Both the position numbers and the translations under genes were made by a program. From Bacillota bacterium (lineage in GTDB: Bacteria; Bacillota; Bacilli; Lactobacillales; Aerococcaceae): a stretch of 10,919 nt of DNA. Location: the NCBI GenBank assembly GCA_023442905.1, contig JAEZWY010000178.1, forward strand, positions 1 through 10,919, written 5' to 3'. This document shows, piece by piece, positions 5,172-10,919 of the stretch. A model generated the notes under the pieces. The model was not told the origin of the DNA. It worked only from the letters and a program-made list of their open reading frames with translations, and ran no database searches. The first letter of the stretch is position 1. Each line of letters opens with the position of its first letter.

Positions 5172-7640
5172 TTAAGCTTTAGCTTTAAAGCCCTTCAATC
5201 TCAGCGCATTCAGTAATACTGAAACAGACGATAAACTCATGGCTGCACCAGCAAACATAGGACTTAATAATGGGCCACCAAATAGGTAGAGGATACCCAT
5301 GGCAACAGGGATTCCAACCGTGTTATAGGCGAAAGCCCAAAATAGGTTTTGCTTAATATTGGTAATGGTTGCCCGACTCAATTCAACCGCTGTTGGCACG
5401 TCCATTAAGTCGCTACGCATCAAGACAATATCCGCTGATTCAATGGCTACATCAGTCCCTGAACCAATGGCAATTCCGACATTGGCTTGGGCAAGCGCTG
5501 GCGCATCATTGATCCCGTCACCAACCATGGCCACGTGTAAGCCTTCATCTTGTAATTTCTTCACTTCATTGGCCTTGTCTTCCGGCAAGACTTCGCTAAA
5601 GACCCGGTCAATGCCCACTTGTTTGGCAATCGCCTCAGCAGTTCCCTTGTTGTCACCCGTGATCATGGCCACTTCAATGTCCATTCGGTGTAATTTTCGG
5701 ATAGCTGCTACAGAGTTTTCCTTGACCGTATCCGCTACTGCGATAATTCCTAATAACTGGCCGTCAACCCCAACAAACATGGGTGTTTTACCCTCAGCAG
5801 CCAATTGGTCAGCCTCAGCTCTTGCATCCGATAAATCTATATTGTGATCAGCCATTAATTTACTATTGCCTAGCAAAACGATTTGGTCATTCAAGCTAAC
5901 TTGTAAGCCGTGTCCAGGAATCGCTTGGAAATCTTGGCTGGCCGTTAAAGTCAACTTGCGGTCCTTGGCTTCAGCTACAATCGCTTCACCTAGTGGGTGT
6001 TCTGACCCCACTTCTGCAGACGCTGCAACTTGCAAAATATCATCCGCATTCGCGCCATTGAAAGCTTTAATATCTGTCACCACCGGTTTGCCTTCGGTAA
6101 TGGTACCTGTTTTGTCAAAAACAATAGTTTGAACTTTATGGGTTTCCTCTAAGGCATCGCCACTCTTAATCAGGACGCCATTCTCAGCACCTTTACCAGT
6201 CCCCACCATAATCGCTGTTGGCGTCGCCAAACCTAAGGCACATGGACAAGCAATCACTAGAACGGAAATGGTAATTGACAAGGCAAATACCCATGATTCC
6301 TGCCCTAGGAAATACCAGGCAAGTCCAGAAATCGTCGCTAAGCCCATCACAATGGGGACGAAAATACCGGATACCTTGTCCGCTAACTTGGCTATTGGCG
6401 CTTTAGACCCTTGCGCTTCTTCAACAAGTTGGATAATTTGCGCAAGGGTTGTGTCCTTGCCGACCTTTGTGGCCTTGAATTGGAATGACCCGTTCTTGTT
6501 GATAGACGCGCCAACAACCTGGTCGCCTACCCTTTTTTCAATTGGGATACTTTCCCCAGTAATCATGGCTTCGTCAACCGCTGAGCTGCCCTCAACGACC
6601 TCGCCATCAACTGGAATTTTCTCGCCAGGGCGAACGACTAAAATATCGCCCGTCACCACCTGGTCAATCGTCACTTCAACCTCTTGACCGTCGCGCATTA
6701 CTCGAGCCGTTTTCGGTGCCAAGCCCATCAATTTTTTAATGGCTTCAGACGTCTTGCCTTTAGACACAACCTCCAAATATTTCCCTAAAGTAATTAATGT
6801 CAAAATAACCGCCGCTGACTCAAAGTATAAGTCAGGATGACCCTGGCCTACATGCAGCTGGCCAGACACCAATAGACCTGTCATCACAATCCCTTGAACA
6901 AGCGCTGCCCCTGTCCCAATAGCAATCAAAGAGTCCATATTGGGATGTCCTTTAAAGAGGGCTTTAAAACCCACTTTGTAGAAGTCGCGTCCCAAATAGA
7001 CAACTGGTAAGGTCAGCAACAACTGGATGACCGCAAAATTCATGGCATTGGTCATTGGATTCAAGAATTCAGGTAAGGGTAAACCGCCAAAAGGTAGCAT
7101 AGGACCCATGGCTATATAAAGTAAAGGGACAGTGAAAATGGCAGACCATAAAAAGCGACGCCATAAAACTTGAATATGGGCACTTTGACGCTCAGCTTGA
7201 CTAGGCCCTTCCTGTTCACTGGTTTCTAATTTGGCTTGGTAGCCCGTATCTTCAACTGTACGGACAATATCAGAAACATTTAAGGCCGCCTCATCAAAGG
7301 TCACTGTCATTTTTTCAGTGGCTAAATTCACATTCACCGATGAAACAGAAGCTAATTTACCTACCGATTTCTCAATCGCTTGGGCACAAGACGCGCAGGT
7401 CATCCCTTCAATTTCAAAGCTAGTCGCCGATAAATTCTTCACTACCTTGTAACCTGCATCCTCAACTGCCTGAGTGATATCAGCCTCTGAAACTTGTTGG
7501 TCATCATAAGTAACCGTTAACTTTTCAGTTGCCAAGTTCACATTCGCAGCATCCATGCCCGTTAACTTGGCGACCGATTTCTCGACCGCTTGCGCACAGG
7601 ATGCACAAGTCATGCCTTCAATTGTATAAGTATCTTTCAT
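5172..7640 (-). CDS. copA: CopA, copper-transporting P-type ATPase (P1B-1)
   Basis: This is an 822-residue membrane ATPase that exports Cu(I) from the cytoplasm. Two N-terminal heavy-metal-binding domains (about 1-68 and 73-138) each carry GMTCASC (cysteines 12/15 and 82/85). The membrane part begins near 160. Landmarks: actuator TGE (361-363), the transmembrane Cu site CPC (465-467), phosphorylation site DKTGT (Asp509), nucleotide-domain SEHPLG with His-Pro (548-549) and GHG (576-578), hinge GDGIND (707-712), and late helices with YN (772-773) and MSLSS (801-805), which complete the Cu(I) site. CPC with YN and MxxSS marks the Cu(I) subgroup rather than zinc or cadmium pumps. AAAGGAG precedes the ATG at 8-base spacing. 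It follows copZ by 24 bases in the same operon, under the double cop-box promoter. Full length, no damage seen. Confidence 0.97.
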   Translation of the reverse strand: MKDTYTIEGMTCASCAQAVEKSVAKLTGMDAANVNLATEKLTVTYDDQQVSEADITQAVEDAGYKVVKNLSATSFEIEGMTCASCAQAIEKSVGKLASVSSVNVNLATEKMTVTFDEAALNVSDIVRTVEDTGYQAKLETSEQEGPSQAERQSAHIQVLWRRFLWSAIFTVPLLYIAMGPMLPFGGLPLPEFLNPMTNAMNFAVIQLLLTLPVVYLGRDFYKVGFKALFKGHPNMDSLIAIGTGAALVQGIVMTGLLVSGQLHVGQGHPDLYFESAAVILTLITLGKYLEVVSKGKTSEAIKKLMGLAPKTARVMRDGQEVEVTIDQVVTGDILVVRPGEKIPVDGEVVEGSSAVDEAMITGESIPIEKRVGDQVVGASINKNGSFQFKATKVGKDTTLAQIIQLVEEAQGSKAPIAKLADKVSGIFVPIVMGLATISGLAWYFLGQESWVFALSITISVLVIACPCALGLATPTAIMVGTGKGAENGVLIKSGDALEETHKVQTIVFDKTGTITEGKPVVTDIKAFNGANADDILQVAASAEVGSEHPLGEAIVAEAKDRKLTLTASQDFQAIPGHGLQVSLNDQIVLLGNSKLMADHNIDLSDARAEADQLAAEGKTPMFVGVDGQLLGIIAVADTVKENSVAAIRKLHRMDIEVAMITGDNKGTAEAIAKQVGIDRVFSEVLPEDKANEVKKLQDEGLHVAMVGDGINDAPALAQANVGIAIGSGTDVAIESADIVLMRSDLMDVPTAVELSRATITNIKQNLFWAFAYNTVGIPVAMGILYLFGGPLLSPMFAGAAMSLSSVSVLLNALRLKGFKAKA

Positions 7641-7664
7641 TATACATTCTCCTTTAGACGAAAA

Positions 7665-7877
7665 TTATTGTGGGTTGGCTGTATAGCCCGCTTCCGCAAC
7701 AGCAGCCACAATGGCCGCACTATCTACTACTTGATTATCAAATCGGACCGTTAAAACTTTACTTTCAACCGGTACATCCGCCGCTTCAACACCTTTTACG
7801 CCAGTTACTTCCTTTTCAATACGCGCCTTGCAGTGGGCACACGACATATCTGGGATTAAGTAAGTTTTCGTATTCAT
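7665..7877 (-). CDS. copZ: CopZ, copper chaperone
   Basis: This 70-residue cytoplasmic protein consists of a single heavy-metal-associated domain, the normal CopZ size. The Cu(I)-binding motif MSCAHC (cysteines 13 and 16) follows the first strand (TYLIPD), and the C-terminal half VLTVRFDNQ...AAVAEAGYTA completes the ferredoxin-like fold. CopZ carries Cu(I) to CopA and, in enterococci, to the CopY repressor. Its loop motif, with His between the cysteines, differs from the CASC motifs of CopA next door, so it is not a recent copy of those domains. AAGGAG (7892-7887) lies 9 bases before the ATG. It is the first gene of the copper operon, 24 bases ahead of copA. Confidence 0.93.
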   Translation of the reverse strand: MNTKTYLIPDMSCAHCKARIEKEVTGVKGVEAADVPVESKVLTVRFDNQVVDSAAIVAAVAEAGYTANPQ

Positions 7878-7918
7878 ATAAAACCGCTCCTTATTGATGT
7901 ATGTTTGGTTAAATTGTT

Positions 7919-7928
7919 TACATTTGTA
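7919..7928. promoter_or_regulatory. Cop box 1, probable CopY operator
   Basis: TACATTTGTA fits the published CopY/CopR operator consensus (TACAnnTGTA, or KACANNYGTA) at every position on both strands. It sits about 8-17 bases after the predicted transcription start of copZ, where a bound repressor would block elongation or promoter clearance. Confidence 0.75.
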
Positions 7929-7942
7929 ATCTCAATAAGTTT

Positions 7943-7971
7943 AATATACCTAGAAAGACTACAATTGTCAA
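7943..7971 (-). promoter_or_regulatory. copZ-copA promoter
   Basis: On the minus strand a perfect -35 TTGACA (7971-7966) and a -10 TATATT (7948-7943) are 17 bases apart. The start of transcription is expected near 7936. The -35 hexamer overlaps cop box 2, so the promoter should be strong but repressible. Confidence 0.85.
7960..7969. promoter_or_regulatory. Cop box 2, probable CopY operator over the -35 box
   Basis: On the minus strand the site reads GACAATTGTA, which matches KACANNYGTA exactly, and it shares four bases with the -35 hexamer. Its centre is 41 bases, about four helical turns, from that of cop box 1. The two bound dimers would thus lie on roughly the same face of the DNA, with the promoter core between them. 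Confidence 0.7.
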
Positions 7972-8019
7972 CAATAAACTCGCTATTTTCCCGTTTCATG
8001 AAAAACGACAGCTAAATAA

Positions 8020-8220
8020 CTAAGGAATACCTATCCGGTTAAATCGTAGTTCTATTTCCTTTGCAACTAGATCTAAATGACCAAGTCCATAAATACAGAT
8101 GGCTTTGTATTCAATAATGTCCTGACTAATCTGGTTTAAACTACCGTCTTGTGTTAATTCAGAGGCCTTTTTTAATAGCGTACTATAGCCCGTTAACACA
8201 CTAGAAATCCCAATATTCAT
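8020..8220 (-). pseudogene. Fragment of an RpiR-type (HTH plus SIS) regulator
   Basis: The frame from ATG 8220 gives 66 residues. Its second half, AICIYGLGHLDLVAKEIELR then FNRIGIP, resembles the start of the sugar-isomerase (SIS) domain of RpiR/MurR regulators, where a strand such as IYIFGLG is followed by a helix ending RIG. The first half (GYSTLLKKASELTQ... then LNQISQDIIEYK) fits the linker helices before that domain. The N-terminal helix-turn-helix and most of the SIS domain are missing: the frame stops right after RIGIP and no continuation is seen in the other frames. An apparent longer start at 8268 runs through the purA terminator and is not credible. No good ribosome binding site is visible. 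I read it as a deletion remnant; a functional small protein is less likely. Family call is from pattern memory. Confidence 0.45.
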
Positions 8221-8230
8221 TTCTTGAACC

Positions 8231-8259
8231 AAAAAAAGCAGGACTATCAAAGCCCCGCT
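8231..8259 (-). terminator. purA terminator
   Basis: On the minus strand AGCGGGGCT (8259-8251) pairs fully with AGTCCTGCT (8245-8237), with two G-U pairs, around a five-base loop. Six T residues follow at once (8236-8231). It lies 30 bases after the purA stop codon and ends the dnaB-purA transcript. Confidence 0.88.
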
Positions 8260-8288
8260 TATGAACATCTTATAAATCTTGTATCTAA

Positions 8289-9581
8289 TTAGCTATTCCA
8301 AATATCTTCTAAAATGTTTGTTTGCGTACGGTCTGGACCTACAGAGAACGTTGCGATGTTCACGCCAACTAATTCCGATACACGTTCAACGTATTGGCGT
8401 GCATTTGCTGGTAATTCTTCTAAAGTCTTACAAGCAGTAATATCTTCAGACCAACCTGGTAACTCTTCATAAACTGGTGTACATTCAGCTAATTGTTGCA
8501 GACTAGCTGGATAATGTTCAATACGTGTACCATCTGCTGTTTCATAGGCTACGCAAATTTTTACTGTTTCTAATCCTGACAATACATCAATTGAATTCAA
8601 TGATAAATCAGTTAATCCAGAAATACGTTTAGAATGACGCATTACAACAGAGTCGAACCAACCCACACGACGCGGACGGCCTGTAGTTGTTCCGTATTCA
8701 CGACCAACTTCTCTAATTTGATCTCCTACTGCATCAAACAATTCAGTTGGGAAGGCACCTTCACCAACACGAGAAGTATATGCTTTAGCAACCCCTACTA
8801 CTTTATTAAAGCGGGTTGGACCTACACCAGTACCTACTGTTGCACCTCCAGAAACTGGGTTAGATGAAGTCACGTAAGGATATGTTCCTTGATCAATATC
8901 CAACATGTTTCCTTGAGCACCTTCAAATAAGACATTTTCGCCACGGTCTAAGAAGTCATTAATAATCACTGAAGTGTCCGCAACATAGCCTTTGATTTCT
9001 TGGCCATAAGCGTAGTATTCTTCATAAACTTCTTCAAAGTTCAAGGCTTGACCACCGTAGATTTTCGTAATGATTTGGTTATTGAATTCTAGATTCGCCT
9101 TTAGCTTAGCAGCGAAAGTATCTTTTTCCAATAAGTCACAAACACGAATACCGCTACGGCTAGCTTTGTCAGTATAAGCTGGGCCAATACCTTTAATTGT
9201 TGTACCAATTTTGTCGTCGCCCTTAGCTTCTTCTTGGAGACGGTCCAACTCAATATGATAAGGTAAAATCACATGGGCACGGTCTGAAATACGCAAGCCG
9301 CCCACATCAATGCCATGGTCCTTTAGGTAGTTCAATTCTTTAATCAATGCTTTCGGATTTACAACAACGCCGTTTCCGATGACAGATAACTTCTCAGATG
9401 AAAAGATACCTGATGGAATTAAGTGTAATGCGTACTTTGTGCCGTCAAATTGAATCGTGTGACCTGCGTTGTCCCCACCTTGGTAACGTACGATCACAGA
9501 TGCATCTTTCGCTAGAAAATCGGTAATTTTACCTTTACCTTCGTCTCCCCACTGTGTACCTACTACGACAATCCCTGACAT
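8289..9581 (-). CDS. purA: PurA, adenylosuccinate synthase
   Basis: This cytoplasmic enzyme of 430 residues, standard family length, joins IMP and aspartate using GTP to form adenylosuccinate, the first committed step from IMP to AMP. Landmarks: the N-terminal GTP-binding loop WGDEGKGK (11-18) with catalytic Asp13, GGDNAGH with catalytic His41, the IMP-contact GTTIKGIGPAY (126-136), FEGAQGNMLDID (219-230), the aspartate-binding loop GTTTGRPRR (297-305), and the closing GPDRTQT (415-421) near the guanine site. Nothing essential is missing. AGAGAGG lies about 10 bases before the ATG. The gene starts 18 bases after dnaB with no promoter or terminator between, so they are cotranscribed, as in other Bacilli. 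A strong terminator follows. Confidence 0.98.
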   Translation of the reverse strand: MSGIVVVGTQWGDEGKGKITDFLAKDASVIVRYQGGDNAGHTIQFDGTKYALHLIPSGIFSSEKLSVIGNGVVVNPKALIKELNYLKDHGIDVGGLRISDRAHVILPYHIELDRLQEEAKGDDKIGTTIKGIGPAYTDKASRSGIRVCDLLEKDTFAAKLKANLEFNNQIITKIYGGQALNFEEVYEEYYAYGQEIKGYVADTSVIINDFLDRGENVLFEGAQGNMLDIDQGTYPYVTSSNPVSGGATVGTGVGPTRFNKVVGVAKAYTSRVGEGAFPTELFDAVGDQIREVGREYGTTTGRPRRVGWFDSVVMRHSKRISGLTDLSLNSIDVLSGLETVKICVAYETADGTRIEHYPASLQQLAECTPVYEELPGWSEDITACKTLEELPANARQYVERVSELVGVNIATFSVGPDRTQTNILEDIWNS

Positions 9582-9599
9582 AAATGATTTTCCTCTCTG

Positions 9600-10919
9600 T
9601 TATGCAAACATTTCATCATCAGTTCTAAAGCTCACTGATGAAAATTTGTTAAATTCTTTTGTAAAAATAAGTTTCACTGTCCCACGCGCACCGGACCGGT
9701 TTTTCTCGATAATAACCTCTACGATGTTATCTTCCAATCTCGGTTCGCCACCACCATCATCATCTTCGCCCTCGCCACGTTCGTAATAATCATCACGATA
9801 TAGGAATGCAACGATATCCGCATCCTGCTCGATTGATCCCGACTCACGAATGTCAGAAAGAACGGGACGTTTATCCTGTCGCTGTTCCACACCACGTGAT
9901 AGCTGAGATAACGCGATTACAGGCACGTGTAATTCTTTGGCGATTTTCTTTAATTGTCGCGAAATATCAGACACTTCTTGTTGTCTGTTTTCATTTCGTT
10001 TACCAGACCCCTCAATTAATTGAAGGTAGTCTATCACAATTAAGTCCAGCCGCCCACGCTCTTTAAGTAGGCGCCTACTCTTAGAACGAATTTCGGTTAC
10101 CCTGATACCTGGCGTATCATCAATGTAAATATCCGCTTCCGATAGCGCCCCTGAAGCAACGATCAAATCTGACCATTCATCTTCAGTTAACTGTCCAGTC
10201 CTTAAATGACCAGCATTTATACTACCTTCCGCACAAATCATACGATTTACCAGAGATCCAGCCCCCATCTCCAAAGAAAAGACCGCGACAACACCATCTT
10301 GCTTAGTCGCCACATTCTGTGCGATATTCAAAGCAAAGGCTGTCTTACCAACGGCTGGACGTGCTGCCAGAATAATCAACTCTTCTGGTTGCAGCCCGGC
10401 TGTCATCGCATCTAGATCAGGATAACCAGTTGGAATCCCTGTTACGTCCTGCCCATTTTTAGATAAATCATCTAAATTTTGCATAGACTCGAACACGACA
10501 TCTCGAATATGGATAAACCCATTTCGATTTCGATTCTCTGCTACATTTAAAATAGACTTCTCAGCCTCATCTAAAATGACAGATACTGACTCTTCTTGCT
10601 CAAAACTCTCGCGGGCAATCTTATTAGAAGCTTGAATCAGCTTTCTCAATAAAGATTTCTCTTCAACTATGCGGGCATAGTATTCCGCATTTGCTGCAGT
10701 CGGCGTATCATTTGCCAATTGGAAAATGTACTCATAGCCGCCAACATTTTCAAGCATATGCATGTTATTTAATTTTTGTTGAACCGTTAACGCATCAATT
10801 GCCTCATCATCCCGGTTCAGTTCTTCCATCGCTTCAAAAATAAGTTGGTTTGCACGACTATAAAAATCATCGGCAGAAACATACTCCAGCACTGAAATGA
10901 ACACATCGGAATCAAGTAA
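9600..10919 (-). CDS. dnaB: DnaB-type replicative DNA helicase (DnaC of Bacillus), N-terminus cut by the window edge
   Basis: This hexameric ATP-driven helicase unwinds DNA at the replication fork and contacts primase through its N-terminal domain. The 439 visible residues begin LLDSDVFISVLEYVSADDFY, which in relatives is preceded by about 15-20 residues ending like EQAVLGAI, so the true start is just beyond the right edge. A GTG at 10904 encodes an internal valine and is not the start. The N-terminal helical domain covers about 1-105 and the linker about 106-150. The RecA-like domain has the GIPTGYPDLD entry motif, Walker A ARPAVGKT (186-193), the FSLEM motif, Walker B LIVIDY (293-298), the ALSQLSRGVEQR loop (336-347) and the arginine-finger region KNRSGARG (406-413). 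An acidic glycine-rich loop near 382-391 is usual in this family. purA follows after 18 bases. Confidence 0.97.
   Translation of the reverse strand, partial: LLDSDVFISVLEYVSADDFYSRANQLIFEAMEELNRDDEAIDALTVQQKLNNMHMLENVGGYEYIFQLANDTPTAANAEYYARIVEEKSLLRKLIQASNKIARESFEQEESVSVILDEAEKSILNVAENRNRNGFIHIRDVVFESMQNLDDLSKNGQDVTGIPTGYPDLDAMTAGLQPEELIILAARPAVGKTAFALNIAQNVATKQDGVVAVFSLEMGAGSLVNRMICAEGSINAGHLRTGQLTEDEWSDLIVASGALSEADIYIDDTPGIRVTEIRSKSRRLLKERGRLDLIVIDYLQLIEGSGKRNENRQQEVSDISRQLKKIAKELHVPVIALSQLSRGVEQRQDKRPVLSDIRESGSIEQDADIVAFLYRDDYYERGEGEDDDGGGEPRLEDNIVEVIIEKNRSGARGTVKLIFTKEFNKFSSVSFRTDDEMFA

Noticed and set aside
5359..6687. Several plus-strand open frames of 88-162 codons opposite copA.
   Set aside because: They are antisense shadows of a full-length, motif-complete copA, without start signals or recognisable domains.
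7985..8015. Hairpin CGTTT/AAACG between the RpiR fragment and the copper promoter.
   Set aside because: Only five pairs and no T run on either strand, so it is not a convincing terminator.
8020..8268. An 82-residue minus-strand ORF with a hydrophobic N-terminus resembling a small membrane protein.
   Set aside because: Its first 16 codons are the purA terminator hairpin and T run, which explains the run of Leu, Val and Phe; only the part from 8220 resembles a protein family.
1..10919. Search for CRISPR repeats, phage or plasmid genes, toxin-antitoxin or defence systems.
   Set aside because: No regularly spaced repeats and no such genes were seen; the only mobile DNA is the short IS relic at the left edge.

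Overview
The window looks like chromosomal DNA of a low-to-mid GC Gram-positive bacterium of the Bacilli, most likely the order Lactobacillales. The pointers are the dnaB-purA gene pair, a CopY-type copper operator, a TPP-riboswitch-controlled ykoEDC-type vitamin transporter, strong AGGAGG-like ribosome binding sites and compact operons. An Aerococcus-like genus is a guess, not a conclusion. All confidently recognised genes lie on the minus strand; the only plus-strand material is small or decayed.

Left edge (1-350): the end of an unrecognised plus-strand gene, a 30-residue peptide ORF, and what looks like the right end of an IS3-family insertion sequence. A symmetrical terminator (393-422) separates this from the next block.

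Thiamine block (437-4425, minus strand, read right to left): a TPP riboswitch with an attenuator hairpin, then ykoE (S component), ykoD (fused double ATPase), ykoC (T component), tenA (aminopyrimidine aminohydrolase) and thiW (a second S component). The genes overlap or are separated by a few bases, so they form one transcript. Together they would import thiamine precursors (pyrimidine and probably thiazole) or thiamine breakdown products and start their salvage when TPP is low. Kinase and synthase steps (thiD, thiM, thiE) are not in the window.

Spacer (4426-5170): a frameshifted plus-strand gene remnant, a two-way terminator, tRNA-Lys(CUU) with a probable promoter, and the copA terminator.

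Copper block (5172-7971, minus): copZ (copper chaperone) and copA (P1B-type copper ATPase) behind a near-consensus promoter. Two sites matching the CopY operator consensus KACANNYGTA flank that promoter, one on the -35 box and one just after the predicted transcription start. No copY gene is present here, so the repressor would act from elsewhere.

Right part (8020-10919, minus): a truncated RpiR-type sugar-phosphate regulator fragment, the purA terminator, purA (adenylosuccinate synthase) and dnaB (replicative helicase), which runs off the right edge. Most of the window is ordinary core and accessory metabolism. The parts most worth a second look are the riboswitch expression platform, the copper operators, and the gene debris between the operons.
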